Source of the DNA: Petrolisthes cinctipes
Taxonomy: Eukaryota > Arthropoda > Malacostraca > Decapoda > Porcellanidae
Reading direction: 5' to 3'
Assembly: GCA_033782935.1 (NCBI GenBank)
Contig: JAWQEG010000490.1
Location: forward strand, 278,001 to 342,000
DNA: 64,000 nucleotides
Shown: piece after piece, positions 11,913 to 25,431 of the stretch
How the letters are laid out: every line of letters starts with the position of its first letter
Position numbering within the stretch: the stretch's first letter is position 1
Position numbers and translations under genes: made by a program
The notes under the pieces: model-generated
The model's database searches: none
The model's input: only the letters and a program-made list of their open reading frames with translations
Told to the model about the DNA's origin: nothing

Positions 11913-14091
11913 ATGTTAGAGTATTTTTAAAATACAGGCCAAAAACATATTGAAAATCGATCTTTTAGGTGCCCAAAAGTCGATATGTGCATGTATCTTC
12001 TGTACCCGTTTATATCTCAAATTCTGGCCCTAAACACAAGAAAATTCGATATTTTGGGGTCCCAGAAGCGATCTGTACATGCCTACTCAGTGCTAGAATG
12101 TTTTCAAAATATAGGCTCAAAACATTCTCAAAATCGATATTTTAGGTGCCCAAAAGTCGATATGTGCATGCATCTTCTGTACTCGTTTATATCTCAAATT
12201 AAAGCTCTAAACACCCGAAAATTCGATATTTAGGGGTCCCAGAAGCGATCTGTACATGACTACTCAGTGCTAGAATATTTTCAAAATATAGGCTCAAAAC
12301 ATGCTAAAAATCGATATTTTAGGTGCGTAAAGGCGATATCTGAAATTCAGGCCCAAAACACCCGAAAATTCGATATTTTGGGGTCCCAGAAGCGATCTGT
12401 ACATGCCTACTCCGTGTTAGAGTATTTTCAAAATACAGGCCCAAAACATGCTCAAAATCGATGTTTTAGGTGCCCAAAAGTCGATATGTGAATGCATCTT
12501 CAGTACCCGTTTATATCTCAAATTCAGGCTCAAAACACCCGAAAATTAGATATTTTGGGCTCCCAGAAGCGATTTGTACATGCCTACTCCGTGTTAGAGT
12601 ATTTTCAAAATACAGGCCCAAAACATGCTGAAAATCGTTATATTAGATGCCCAAAGTCAATATGTGCATGTATTTACTGTACCCGATTATATCTCAAATT
12701 CAGGCTCAAAACACCCGAAAATTCAATATTTTGGGGTCCCAGAAGCAATCTGTATATGCCTACTCAGTGCTAGAAAAATTTCAAAATATAGGCTAAAAAC
12801 ATGCTAAAAATCGATCTATTAGGTGCGTAAAGGCGATATCTCAATTTCAGGCCCAAAACACCCGAAAATTCGATATTTAGGGGTCCCAGAAGCGATCTGT
12901 ACATGCCTACTCCGTGTTAGAGTATTTTCAAAATACAGGCCCAAAACATGCTCAAAATCGATGTTTTAGGTGCCCAAAAGTCGATATGTGAATGCATCTT
13001 CACTATCCGTTTATATCTCAAATTCAGGCTCAAAACACCCGAAAATTCGATATTTTTGGCTCCCAGAAGCGATCTGTACATGCCTACTCCGTGTTAGAGT
13101 ATTTTCAAAATACAGTCCCAAAACATGCTGAAAATCGATATTTTAGATGCCCAAAGTCAATATGTGCATGTATCTACTGTACCCGATTATATCTCAAATT
13201 CAGGCTCAAAATACCCGAAAATTCAATATTTTGGGGTCCAAGAAGCAATCTGTACATGCCTACTCAGTGCTAGAATATTTTCAAAATATAGGCTAAAAAC
13301 ATGCTAAAAATCGATCTATTAGGTGCGTAAAATCGATATCTCAAATTCAGGCCCAAAACACCCGAAAATTCGATATTTTGGGGTCCCAGAAGCGATCTGT
13401 ACATGCCTACTCCGTGTTAGAGTATTTTCAAAATACTGGCCCAAAACATGCTCAAAATCGATGTTTTAGGTGCCCAAAAGTCGATATGTGAATGCATCTT
13501 CAGTACCCGTTTATATCTAAAATTCAGGCTCAAAACACCCGAAAATTCGATATTTTGGGCTCCCAGAAGCGATCTGTACATGCCTACTCCGTGTTAGAGT
13601 ATTTTCAAAATACAGGCCCAAAACATGCTCAAAATCGATGTTTTAGGTGCCCAAAAGTCGATATGTGCATGCATCTTCAGTACCCGTTTATATCTCAAAT
13701 TCAGGCTCAAAACACCCTAAAATTCGATATTTTGGGGTCCCAGAAGCGATCTGTACATGCCTAGTCCGTGTTAGAGTATTTTCAAAATACATGCCCAAAA
13801 CATGCTGAAAATCGATATTTTAGATACTCAAAGTCAATATGTGCATGTATCTTCTGTATCCGTTTCTATCTCAAATTAAGGCTCAAAACACCCGAAAATT
13901 CGATATTTTGGGGTCCCAGAAGCAATCTGTACATGCCTACTCAGTGCTAGAATATTTTCAAAATATAGGCTAAAAACATGCTAAAAATCGATATTTTAGG
14001 TGCCAAAAAGTCGATATCACAAATTAAGGCCCAAAACACCCGAAAATTCGATATTTAGAGGTCCCAAAAGCGATCTGTACATGCCTTCTTC
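11913..14091 (+). repeat. 2,179-bp higher-order repeat, copy 3
   Basis: Same length as copy 1, with the 324-bp segment that is missing from copy 2. A few private substitutions are visible, for example ACATGACTACTC near 12253 and GTTTCTATCTC near 13862. After 14092 the array continues with related monomers but no longer in step with copies 1-3. Confidence 0.85.
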
Positions 14092-17000
14092 ATGTTAGAG
14101 TATTTTCAAAATACAGTCCAAAAACATACTGAAAATCGATCTTTTAGGTGCCCAAAAGTCGATATGTGCATGCATCTTCTGAACCCGTTTATATCTCAAA
14201 TTCTGGCCCTAAACACCCGAAAATTCGATATTTAGGGGTCCCAGAAGCATTCTGTACATGCCTACTCAGTGCTAGAATATTTTCAAAATATAGTCTCAAA
14301 ACCTGCTAAAAATCGATATTTTAGGTGCGTAATGTCGATATCTCAAATTAAGGCTCAAAACACCCGAAAATTCGATATTTTTGGGTCCCAGAAGCGATCT
14401 GTACATGCCTACTCAGTGCTAGAATGTTTTCAAAATATAGGCTCAAAGCATACTAAAAATCGATATTTTAGGTGCCCAAAAGTCGATATGTGCATGCATT
14501 TTCTGTATTGGTTTATATCTCAAATTCAAGCTCAAAACACCCGAAAATTCGATATATAGGGGTCCCAGAAGCAATCTGTACATGCCTACTCAGTGCTAGA
14601 ATATTTTCAAAATATAGGCTAAAAACATGCTAAAAATCGATATATTAGGTGCCAAAAAGTCGATATCGAGAATTAAGGCCCAAAACACCCGAAAATTCGA
14701 TATTTAGGGGTCCCAGAAGAGATCTGTACATGCCTACTCCGTGTTAGAGTATTTTCAAAATACCGGCCAAAAACATACTGAAAATCGATCTTGTAGGTGC
14801 CCAAAAGTCGATATGTGCATGCATCTTCTGTACCCGTTTATATTTCATATTCTGGCCCTAAACACCCGAAAATTCGATATTTTGGGGTCTCAGAAGCGAT
14901 CTGTACATGCCTACTTAGTGCTAGAATGTTTTCAAAATACAGGCCCAAAACATACTGAAAATCGATGTTTTAGGTGCCAAAAAGTCGATATGTGCATGCA
15001 TCTTCAGTATCCGTTTATATCTCAAATTCAGGCTCAAAACACCCGAATATTCGATATTTTGGGGTCCCAGAAGCGATCTGTACATGCCTACTCCGTGTTA
15101 GAGTTTTTTCAAAATACATGCCAAAAACATGCTGAAAATCGATATTTTAGATGCCCAAAGTCAATATGTGTATGTATCTTCTGTACCCGTTTATATCTCA
15201 AATTCAGGCACTAAACACCCGAAAATTCAATATTTTAGGGTCCCAGAAGCAATCTGTACATGCCTACTCAGTGCTAGAATATTTTCAAAATATAGGCTAA
15301 AAACATGCTAAAAATCGATATATTAGGTGCAAAAAAGTCGATATCTCAAATTAAGGCCCAAAACACCCGAAAATTCGATATTTAGGGGTCCCAGAAGCGA
15401 TCTGTACATGCCTACTCCGTGTTAGAGTATTTTAAAAATACAGGCCAGAAACATACTGAAAATCGATCTTTTAGGTGCCCAAAAGTCGATATGTGCATGC
15501 ATCTTCTGTACCCGTTTAAATCTCAAATTCAAGCTCAAAACACCCAAAAATTCGATATTTTTGGGTCCCAGAAGCGATCTGTACATGCCTACTCAGTGCT
15601 AGAATGTTTTCAAAATATAGGCTCAAAATATGCTTAAAATCGATATTTTAGGTGCCCAAAAGTCGATATGTGCATGCATCTTCTGTACTCGTTTATATCT
15701 CAAATTCAAGCTCAAAACACCCGAAAATTCGATATTTAGGGGTCCCAGAAGCGATCTGTACATGCCTACTCAGTGCTAGAATATTTTTAAAATATAGGCT
15801 AAAAACATGCTAAAAATCGATATTTTAGGTGAGTAAAGGCGATATCTCAAATTCAGGCCCAAAACACCCGAAAATTCGATATTTAGGGGTCCCAGAAGCG
15901 ATCTGTACATGCCTACTCCGTGTTAGAGTATTTTCAAAATACAGGCCAAAAACATACTGAAAATCGATCTTTTAGGTGCCCAAAAGTCGATATGTGCATG
16001 CATCTTCTGTACCCGTTTATATCTCAAATTCTGGCCCTAAACACCCGAAAATTCGATATTTTAGGGTCCCAGAAGCGATCTGTACATGCCTACTCCGTGT
16101 TAGAGTATTTTCAAAATACATGCCCAAAACTTGCTGAAAATCGATATTTTAGATGCCCATAGTCAATATGTGCATGTATCTTCTGTACCCGTTTATGTCT
16201 CAAATTCAGGCTCAAAACACCCTAAAAATTCGATATTTTGGGGTCCCAGAAGCAATCTGTACATGCCTACTCAGTGCTAGAATATTTTTAAAAATATAGG
16301 CTAAAAACATGCTAAAAATCGATATTTTAGGTGCCAAAAAGTCCATATCTAAAATTAAGGCACAAAACACCCGAAAATTCGATATTTAGGGGTCCCAGAA
16401 GAGATCTGTACATTCCTACTCCGTGTTAGAGTATTTTCAAAATACAGGCCAAAAACATACTGAAAATCGATCTTGTAGGTGCCCAAAAGTCGATATGTGC
16501 ATGCATCTTCTGTACCCGTTTATATCTCAAATTCTGGCACTAAACACCCGAAAATTCGATATTTAGGGGTCCCAGAAGCGATCTGTACATGCCTACTCAG
16601 TGCTAGAATATTTTCAAAATATAGGCTAAAAACATGCTAAAAATCGATATTTTAGGTGCCAAAAAGTCGATATCTCAAATTAAGGCCCAAAACACCCGAA
16701 AATTCGATATTTAGGGGTCCCAGAAGCGATCTGTACATGCCTATTCCGTGTTAGAGAATTTTCAAAATACAGGCCAAAAACATACTGAAAATCGATCTTT
16801 TAGGTGCCCAAAAGTCGATATGTGCATGCATCTTCTGTACCCGTTTAAATCTCAAATTCAAGCTCAAAACACCCGAAAATTCGATATTTTTGGGTCCCAG
16901 AAGCGATCTGTACATGCCTACTCAGTGCTAGAATGTTTACAAAATATAGGCTCAAAATATGCTCAAAATCGATATTTTAGGTGCCCAAAAGTCGATATTT

Positions 17001-17280
17001 GCATGCATCTTCTGTACTCGTTTATATCTCAAATTCAAGCTCAAAACACCCGAAAATTCGATATTTATGGGTCCCGGAAGCGATCTGTACATGCCTACTC
17101 AGTGCTAGAATATTTTCAAAATATAGGCTAAAAACATGCTAAAAATCGATATTTTAGGTGAGTAAAGGCGATATCTCAAATTCCGGCCCAAAACACCTGA
17201 AATTCGATATTTAGGGGTCCCAGAAGCGATCTGTACATGCCTACTCCGTGTTAGAGTATTTTCAAAATACAGGCCAAAAA
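14092..17280 (+). repeat. Satellite array; segment duplicated 5.31 kb downstream
   Basis: From about 14655 to about 17280 this sequence matches about 19965-22590 at a constant offset of 5309-5310 bp. Shared private markers include CGATATCGAGAATTAAGG (14662 and 19972), CAGAAGAGATCTG and CCCATAGTCAATATG. Before 14655 the closest match is instead about 3657 bp downstream (13768 with 17425, 14269 with 17926), so a recombination breakpoint lies near 14655. There is no gene. Confidence 0.8.
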
Positions 17281-19964
17281 CATGCTCAAAATCGATGTTT
17301 TAGGTGCCCAAAAGTCGATATGTGAATGCATCTTCAGTACCCGTTTATATCTCAAATTCAGGCTCAAAACACCCTAAAATTCGATATTTTGGGGTCCCAG
17401 AAGCGATCTGTACATGCCTAGTCTGTGTTAGAGTATTTTCAAAATACATGCCCAAAACATGCTGAAAATCGATATTTTAGATACTCAAAGTCAATATGTG
17501 CATGTATCTTCTGTATCCGTTTATATCTCAAATTAAGGCTCAAAACACCCGAAAATTCGATATTTTGGGGTCCCAGAAGCAATCTGTACATGCCTACTCA
17601 GTGCTAGAATATTTTCAAAATATAGGCTAAAAACATGCTAAAAATCGATATTTTAGGTGCCAAAAAGTCGATATCACAAATTAAGGCCCAAAACACCCGA
17701 AAATTCGATATTTAGAGGTCCCAAAAGCGATCTGTACATGCCTTCTTCATGTTAGAGTATTTTCAAAATACAGTCCAAAAACATACTGAAAATCGATCTT
17801 TTAGGTGCCCAAAAGTCGATATGTGCATGCATCTTCTGAACCCGTTTATATCTCAAATTCTGGCCCTAAACACCCGAAAATTCGATATTTAGGGGTCCCA
17901 GAAGCATTCTGTACATGCCTACTCAGTGCTAGAATATTTTCAAAATATAGTCTCAAAACCTGCTAAAAATCGATATTTTAGTTGCGTAATGTCGATATCT
18001 CAAATTAAGGCTCAAAACACCCGAAAATTCGATATTTTTGGGTCCCAGAAGCGATCTGTACATGCCTACTCAGTGCTAGAATGTTTTCAAAATATAGGCT
18101 CAAAGCATACTAAAAATCGATATTTTAGGTGCCCAAAAGTCGATATGTGCATGCATTTTCTGTATTGGTTTATATCTCAAATTCAAGCTCAAAACACCCG
18201 AAAATTCGATATATAGGGGTCCCAGAAGCAATCTGTACATGCCTACTCAGTGCTAGAATATTTTCAAAATATAGGCTAAAAACATGCTAAAAATCGATAT
18301 ATTAGGTGCCAAAAAGTCGATATCTCAAATTAAGGCCCAAAACACCCGAAAATTAGATATTTAGGGGTCCCAGAAGCGATCTGTACATGCCTACTCCGTG
18401 TTAGAGTATTTTCAAAATACAGGCCAAAAACATACTGAAAATCGATCTTTTAGGTGCCCAAAAGTCGATATGTGCATGCATCTTCTGTACCCGTTTATAT
18501 CTCAAATTCAAGCTCAAAACACCCGAAAATTCGATATTTTTGGGTCCCAGAAGCGATCTGTACATGCCTACTCAGTGCTAGAATGTTTACAAAATATAGG
18601 CTCAAAATATGCTCAAAATCGATATTTTAGGTGCCCAAAAGTCGATATTTGCATGCATCTTCTGTACTCGTTTATATCTCAAATTCAAGCTCAAAACACC
18701 CGAAAATTCGATATTTATGGGTCCCGGAAGCGATCTGTACATGCCTAGTCAGTGCTAGAATATTTTCAAAATATAGGCTAAAAACATGCTAAAAATCGAT
18801 ATTTTAGGTGAGTAAAGGCGATATCTCAAATTCCGGCCCAAAACACCTGAAAATTCGATATTTAGGGGTCCCAGAAGCGATCTGTACATGCCTACTCCGT
18901 GTTAGAGTATTTTCAAAATACAGGCCAAAAGCATACTGAAAATCGATCTTTTAGGTGCCCAAAAGTCGATATGTGCATGCATCTTCTGTACCCGTTTATA
19001 TCTGAAATTCTTGCCCTAAACACCCGAAAATTCGATATTTTGGGGTCCCAGAAGCGATCTGTACATGCCTACTCCGTGTTAGAGTATTTTCAAAATACAG
19101 GCCCAAAACATGCTGAAAATCGATATTTTAGATGCCCAAAGTCAATATGTGTATGTATCTTATGTACCCGTTTATATAACAAATTCAGGCTCAAAACACC
19201 CGAAAATTCAATATTTTGGGGTCCCAGAAGCAATCTGTACATGCCTACTCAGTGCTAGAATATTTTTAAAAATATAGGCTAAAAACATGCTAAAAATCGA
19301 TATTTTAGGTGCCAAAAAGTCGATATCTAAAATTAAGGCCCAAAACACCCAAAAATTCGATATTTAGGAGTCCTAGAAGCGATCTGTACATGCATACTCA
19401 GTGCTAGAATATTTTCAAAATCTAGGCTCAAAACATGCTATAAATCGATATTTTAGGTGAGTAAAGGCGATATCTCAAATTCAGGCCCAAAACACCCGAA
19501 AATTCGATATTTAGGGGTTGCAGAAGCGATCTGTACATGCCTACTCCGTGTTAAAGTATTTTCAAAATACAGGCCAAAAACATACTGAAAGTCGATGTTT
19601 TAGGTGCCCAAAAGTCGATATGTGCATGCATCTTCTGTACCCGTTTATATCTCAAATTCTTGCCCTAAACACCCGAAAATTCGATATTTTGGGGTCCCAG
19701 AAGCAATCTGTATATGCCTACTCCGTGTTAGAGTATTTTCAAAATACATGCCCAAAACATGCTGAAAATCGATATTTTAGATGTCCAAAGTCAATATGTG
19801 CATGTATCTTCTGTACCCGTTTATGTCTCAAATTCAGGCTCAAAACACCCGAAAATTCAATATTTTGGGGTCCCAGAAGCAATTTGTACATGCCTACTCA
19901 GTGCTAGAATATTTTTAAAAATATAGGCTAAAAACATGCTAAAAATCGATATTTTAGGTGCCAA
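17281..19964 (+). repeat. Satellite array; mosaic of upstream and downstream copies
   Basis: The first part (to about 18315) copies 13.6-14.66 kb at offset 3657. About 18140-19310 matches about 22626-23796 at offset 4486. The sequence at 19307-19310 (AGGT) is the paralogue of the retrotransposon target site at 23793-23796 (AGAT), still unoccupied. About 19518-20050 has close copies at 33444, 34594 and 36422. There is no gene. Confidence 0.8.
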
Positions 19965-22900
19965 AAAGTCGATATCGAGAATTAAGGCCCAAAACACCCG
20001 AAAATTCGATATTTAGGGGTCCCAGAAGAGATCTGTACATGCCTACTCCGTGTTAGAGTATTTTCAAAATACCGGCCAAAAACATACTGAAAATCGATCT
20101 TGTAGGTGCCCAAAAGTCGATATGTGCATGCATCTTCTGTACCCGTTTATATTTCATATTCTGGCCCTAAACACCCGAAAATTCGATATTTTGGGGTCTC
20201 AGAAGCGATCTGTACATGCCTACTCAGTGCTAGAATGTTTTCAAAATACAGGCCCAAAACATACTGAAAATCGATGTTTTAGGTGCCAAAAAGTCGATAT
20301 GTGCATGCATCTTCAGTATCCGTTTATATCTCAAATTCAGGCTCAAAACACCCGAATATTCGATATTTTGGGGTCCCAGAAGCGATCTGTACATGCCTAC
20401 TCCGTGTTAGAGTTTTTTTCAAAATACATGCCAAAAACATGCTGAAAATCGATATTTTAGATGCCCAAAGTCAATATGTGTATGTATCTTCTGTACCCGT
20501 TTATATCTCAAATTCAGGCTCAAAACACCCGAAAATTCAATATTTTAGGGTCCCAGAAGCAATCTGTACATGCCTACTCAGTGCTAGAATATTTTCAAAA
20601 TATAGGCTAAAAACATGCTAAAAATCGATATATTAGGTGCAAAAAAGTCGATATCTCAAATTAAGGCCCAAAACACCCGAAAATTCGATATTTAGGGGTC
20701 CCAGAAGAGATCTGTACATGCCTACTCCGTGTTAGAGTATTTTCAAAATACAGGCCAAAAACATACTGAAAATCGATCTTTTAGGTGCCCAAAAGTCGAT
20801 ATGTGCATGCATCTTCTGTACCCGTTTAAATCTCAAATTCAAGCTCAAAACACCCGAAAATTCGATATTTTTGGGTCCCAGAAGCGATATGTACATGCCT
20901 ACTCAGTGCTAGAATGTTTTCAAAATATAGGCTCAAAATATGCTTAAAATCGATATTTTAGGTGCCCAAAAGTCGATATGTGCATGCATCTTCTGTACTC
21001 GTTTATATCTCAAATTCAAGCTCAAAACACCCGAAAATTCGATATTTAGGGGTCCCAGAAGCGATCTGTACATGCCTACTCAGTGCTAGAATATTTTTAA
21101 AATATAGGCTAAAAACATGCTAAAAATCGATATTTTAGGTGAGTAAAGGCGATATCTCAAATTCAGGCCCAAAACACCCGAAAATTCGATATTTAGGGGT
21201 CCCAGAAGCGATCTGTACATGCCTACTCCGTGTTAGAGTATTTTCAAATTACAGGCCAAAAACATACTGAAAATCGATGTTTTAGGTGCCCAAAAGTCGA
21301 TATGTGCATGCATCTTCTGTACCCGTTTATATCTCAAATTCTGGCCCTAAACACCCGAAAATTCGATATTTTAGGGTCCCAGAAGCGATCTGTACATGCC
21401 TACTCCGTGTTAGAGTATTTTCAAAATACATGCCCAAAACTTGCTGAAAATCGATATTTTAGATGCCCATAGTCAATATGTGCTTGTATCTTCTGTACCC
21501 GTTTATGTCTCAAATTCAGGCTCAAAACACCCTAAAAATTCGATATTTTGGGGTCCCAGAAGCAATCTGTACATGCCTACTCAGTGCTAGAATATTTTTA
21601 AAAATATAGGCTAAAAACATGCTAAAAATCGATATTTTAGGTGCCAAAAAGTCCATATCTAAAATTAAGGCACAAAACACCCGAAAATTCGATATTTAGG
21701 GGTCCCAGAAGAGATCTGTACATTCCTACTCCGTGTTAGAGTATTTTCAAAATACAGGCCAAAAACATACTGAAAATCGATCTTGTAGGTGCCCAAAAGT
21801 CGATATGTGCATGCATCTTCTGTACCCGTTTATATCTCAAATTCTGGCACTAAACACCCGAAAATTCGATATTTAGGGGTCCCAGAAGCGATCTGTACAT
21901 GCCTACTCAGTGCTAGAATATTTTCAAAATATAGGCTAAAAACATGCTAAAAATCGATATTTTAGGTGCCAAAAAGTCGATATCTCAAATTAAGGCCCAA
22001 AACACCCGAAAATTCGATATTTAGGGGTCCCAGAAGCGATCTGTACATGCCTACTCCGTGTTAGAGAATTTTCAAAATACAGGCCAAAAACATACTGAAA
22101 ATCGATCTTTTAGGTGCCCAAAAGTCGATATGTGCATGCATCTTCTGTACCCGTGTAAATCTCAAATTCAAGCTCAAAACACCCGAAAATTCGATATTTT
22201 TGGGTCCCAGAAGCGATCTGTACATGCCTACTCAGTGCTAGAATGTTTACAAAATATAGGCTCAAAATATGCTCAAAATCGATATTTTAGGTGCCCAAAA
22301 GTCGATATTTGCATGCATCTTCTGTACTTGTTTATATCTCAAATTCAAGCTCAAAACACCCGAAAATTCGATATTTATGGGTCCCGGAAGCGATCTGTAC
22401 ATGCCTACTCAGTGCTAGAATATTTTCAAAATATAGGCTAAAAACATGCTAAAAATCGATATTTTAGGTGAGTAAAGGCGATATCTCAAATTCCGGCCCA
22501 AAACACCTGAAAATTCGATATTTAGGGGTCCCAGAAGCGATCTGTACATGCCTACTCCGTGTTAGAGTATTTTCAAAATACAGGCCAAAAACATACTGAA
22601 AATCGATCTTTTAGGTGCCCAAAAGTCGATATGTGCATGCATCTTCTGTACTGGTTTATATCTCAAATTCAAGCTCAAAACACCCGAAAATTCGATATTT
22701 AGGGGTCCCAGAAGCAATCTGTACATGCCTACTCAGTGCTAGAATATTTTCAAAATATAGGCTAAAAACATGCTAAAAATCGATATATTAGGTGCCAAAA
22801 AGTCGATATCTCAAATTAAGGCCCAAAACACCCGAAAATTAGATATTTAGGGGTCCCAGAAGCGATCTGTACATGCCTACTCCGTGTTAGAGTATTTTCA

Positions 22901-23796
22901 AAATACAGGCCAAAAACATACTGAAAATCGATCTTTTAGGTGCCCAAAAGTCGATATGTGCATGCATCTTCTGTACCCGTTTAAATCTCAAATTCAAGCT
23001 CAAAACACCCGAAAATTCGATATTTTTGGGTCCCAGAAGCGATCTGTACATGCCTACTCAGTGCTAGAATGTTTAAAAAATATAGGCTCAAAATATGCTC
23101 AAAATCGATATTTTAGGTGCCCAAAAGTCGATATGTGCATGCATCTTCTGTACTCGTTTATATCTCAAATTCAAGCTCAAAACACCCGAAAATTCGATAT
23201 TTATGGGTCCCGGAAGCGATCTGTACATGCCTAGTCAGTGCTAGAATATTTTCAAAATATAGGCTAAAAACATGCTAAAAATCGATATTTTAGGTGAGTA
23301 AAGGCGATATCTCAAATTCCGGCCCAAATCACCTGAAAATTCGATATTTAGGGGTCCCAGAAGCGATCTGTACATGCCTACTCCGTGTTAGAGTATTTTC
23401 AAAATACAGGCCAAAAACATACTGAAAATCGATCTTTTAGGTGCCCAAAAGTCGATATGTGCATGCATCTTCTGTACCCGTTTATATCTGAAATTCTTGC
23501 TCTAAACACCCGAAAATTCGATATTTTGGGGTCCCAGAAGCGATCTGTACATGCCTACTCCGTGTTAGAGTATTTTCAAAATACATGCCCAAAACATGCT
23601 GAAAATCGATATTTTAGATGCCCAAAGTCAATATGTGTATGTATCTTATGTACCCGTTTATATCACAAATTCAGGCTCAAAACACCCGAAAATTCAATAT
23701 TTTGGGGTCCCAGAAGCAATCTGTACATGCCTACTCAGTGCTAGAATATTTTTAAAAATATAGGCTAAAAACATGCTAAAAATCGATATTTTAGAT
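19965..23796 (+). repeat. Satellite array up to the retrotransposon insertion
   Basis: The first part (to about 22590) is the second copy of the 14.66-17.28-kb segment. The rest matches 18.14-19.31 kb. The array is interrupted immediately after AGAT at 23793-23796. It resumes at the other end of the element with the sequence expected from the 19.3-kb paralogue, so the block was continuous before insertion. Confidence 0.85.
23793..23796. repeat. Target-site duplication AGAT (left)
   Basis: AGAT precedes the first TG of the 5' LTR and is repeated at 32909-32912 just after the CA of the 3' LTR. The paralogous unoccupied site at 19307-19310 reads AGGT. Confidence 0.85.
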
Positions 23797-24587
23797 TGTA
23801 CACACCATTCTATACACACACAAACACGTGCAGTGACTCGCCTTTCGGGACCTGACAGACAGATTCAGATTCCACATACATACACACCAAAAAACCATTA
23901 AGGGACCTGACCACCCAGGTGGGTCAAACACACACACACACACACACACACACTCGCCCATATATTTTTATACCTACCTGCATACCCCTCAGACAATTGA
24001 CTTTCCCTATCTTATTGGCATCTCTCCAAACACAGGTGCGGTCAGGTCATACGAAAAGACATTAACCCTTCCTACCTCCCCTTCGAAGGAGAGGTAGGAA
24101 AGAGAGTAAAGGAGAGAGAGAGAGAGAGAGAGATAGAAAAGGGGTGGCCCACTTTCCCTTTCACACGAGAAGAGAGAAGTAGGTACAGAATCAAACTGAC
24201 CATTCACAGGCAACACAGTCACACTCTAGCCATTCTGTAAACTATAGAGTTTGAAATGTATATAAGCAGAGGAGGTACACTAGGAGTTAGGATACCACAC
24301 TGACTCCCTAAGGGCTATAAACTGTCTCCATAGAGAGAGACATAATACCACATAAGGCAAGGCACATCACGATAATACCCTGTATAGATAAGTACACATA
24401 TTAATAAATTAAGCCTTAAGAAACTTGTGAAGTCAATCACCTAAGCAAACTTAAGAAAGCACCCCGTCTTCCACGTTACCTAAAACAACAACAACAACAA
24501 CAACAACTACTACACTACAACTACAAGAATTACATACAAGTAAGTTACCAAGTTCTGCCCAGAGTTCAAGCCTTCAGAACTGGTACA
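23797..24587 (+). repeat. 5' LTR (791 bp)
   Basis: Begins TGTACACACC and ends TGGTACA, with the canonical TG...CA termini. It contains a (CA)12 tract (about 23928-23951), a GA tract (about 24105-24130) and an AAC tract (about 24484-24508). A TATA-like box and an AATAAA mark the presumed U3 and R/U5 parts. It differs from the 3' LTR by one extra CA unit, T versus A near 24333 (ACATAATACC versus ACAAAATACC) and C versus T near 24575 (GCCTTCAG versus GCCTTTAG). Confidence 0.95.
24259..24266 (+). promoter_or_regulatory. TATA-like box in 5' LTR (TATATAAG)
   Basis: TATATAAGCAGAGG lies about 460 bp into the LTR and about 140 bp before AATAAA, a plausible position for the U3 promoter driving element RNA. 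The identical box in the 3' LTR is at 32580-32587. The transcription start is not determined. Confidence 0.55.
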
Positions 24588-24589
24588 TT

Positions 24590-24603
24590 TGATGGCAGCG
24601 GTG
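24590..24603 (+). promoter_or_regulatory. Primer binding site, tRNA-Leu type (TGATGGCAGCGGTG)
   Basis: Two bases after the 5' LTR, this 14-mer matches the complement of a eukaryotic tRNA-Leu 3' end (recalled as ...CACCGCTGCCA plus CCA), with one mismatch in the TGGTGG start. It would prime minus-strand DNA synthesis. The tRNA assignment is from memory of tRNA-Leu(AAG)-type sequences. Confidence 0.6.
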
Positions 24604-25431
24604 TTTTTGCAATAAGGCAAATTGCAAGATATTGACTTCACGGGAGTACAGTGACTAACATTGTTCAAGGACAAGTTGAAGGAATTTACTTGTAAATCCT
24701 CTCAAGTAATTTCTTCTGTGGGTATAATCTTACGACCTCTAACGAGGGAGATAAACCACAAATTCTTCACCTACAAGAGGCACCTGCTTCAAAATAATTG
24801 CAACTGACCTACAAGGGGTCCTCATCTACTTCACAACAAACAATCATCACTTCATCACTACCATATCGGCGTTCCTGCGTAAATGCTCTCGTCAGGACAA
24901 CGCCACGACCTCCATCACCTCCACGCTGACGCCTCGTTACGTAAATGCTCTCGTAAAGGCAAGTCAACGTTCATCATCTTCACTCCAATAACGACTGTTA
25001 GTGTGTTAGTGTGCGAGCTAACTAATAATCGCTTCGCCTCTCCACCGACGTCGCCTCTTCACCACATCGTCATCGTCGTTGCAACTAGAGTCAACTAACA
25101 GTAGGTACACATTACATGTTACATTACATTATTTTTCACTTGTCCACGAACATGTTAGAATAGATTAGGTTCCTCAATTACAGCCCAGAAAGAAAGAAAA
25201 AAAAGTGCCAAATTACAACAAAGGTAAAGATATTCTCCCCCATTAATCCAAAGGTATCATAACTAACTTCGAATATCCCTGATAATGAGTCATTAGTCTC
25301 CAAGCTAGATTTCCCTGCCTCCCTAAACCTCGTTTGTGGTGCCAACACATTCGAGTACATTTTCTGCTTCTACCTTACCCCCATTAAAAACTTAATCTGG
25401 TATACTATATTAACCTGTATTTTCTCTAACA
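24604..25431 (+). other. Retrotransposon 5' leader, no gene recognised
   Basis: This 828-bp stretch lies between the primer binding site and the gag start. A 71-codon open frame at 24883-25098 has no recognisable domain and sits in low-complexity CATCA/TCATC-rich sequence, so I do not call it. The leader probably holds the packaging signal, but nothing specific can be pointed to. Confidence 0.6.

Noticed and set aside
1..23796. CRISPR-like direct repeats
   Set aside because: The repeats are contiguous 147/177-bp satellite monomers with no unique spacers, in an evidently eukaryotic context.
23797..23802. TGTACA at the LTR start also occurs in each satellite monomer (CTGTACATGCC)
   Set aside because: A 6-bp palindrome shared by chance. 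The insertion site is AGAT, not this motif.
24007..24222. 71-codon minus-strand frame in the LTR (again at 32328-32543)
   Set aside because: Low-complexity Ser/Leu coding from GA and CA tracts; it repeats simply because the LTR repeats.
24883..25360. Short frames in the 5' leader (24883-25098 plus, 25178-25360 minus)
   Set aside because: No domain or coding signature and short length; more likely chance in untranslated leader.
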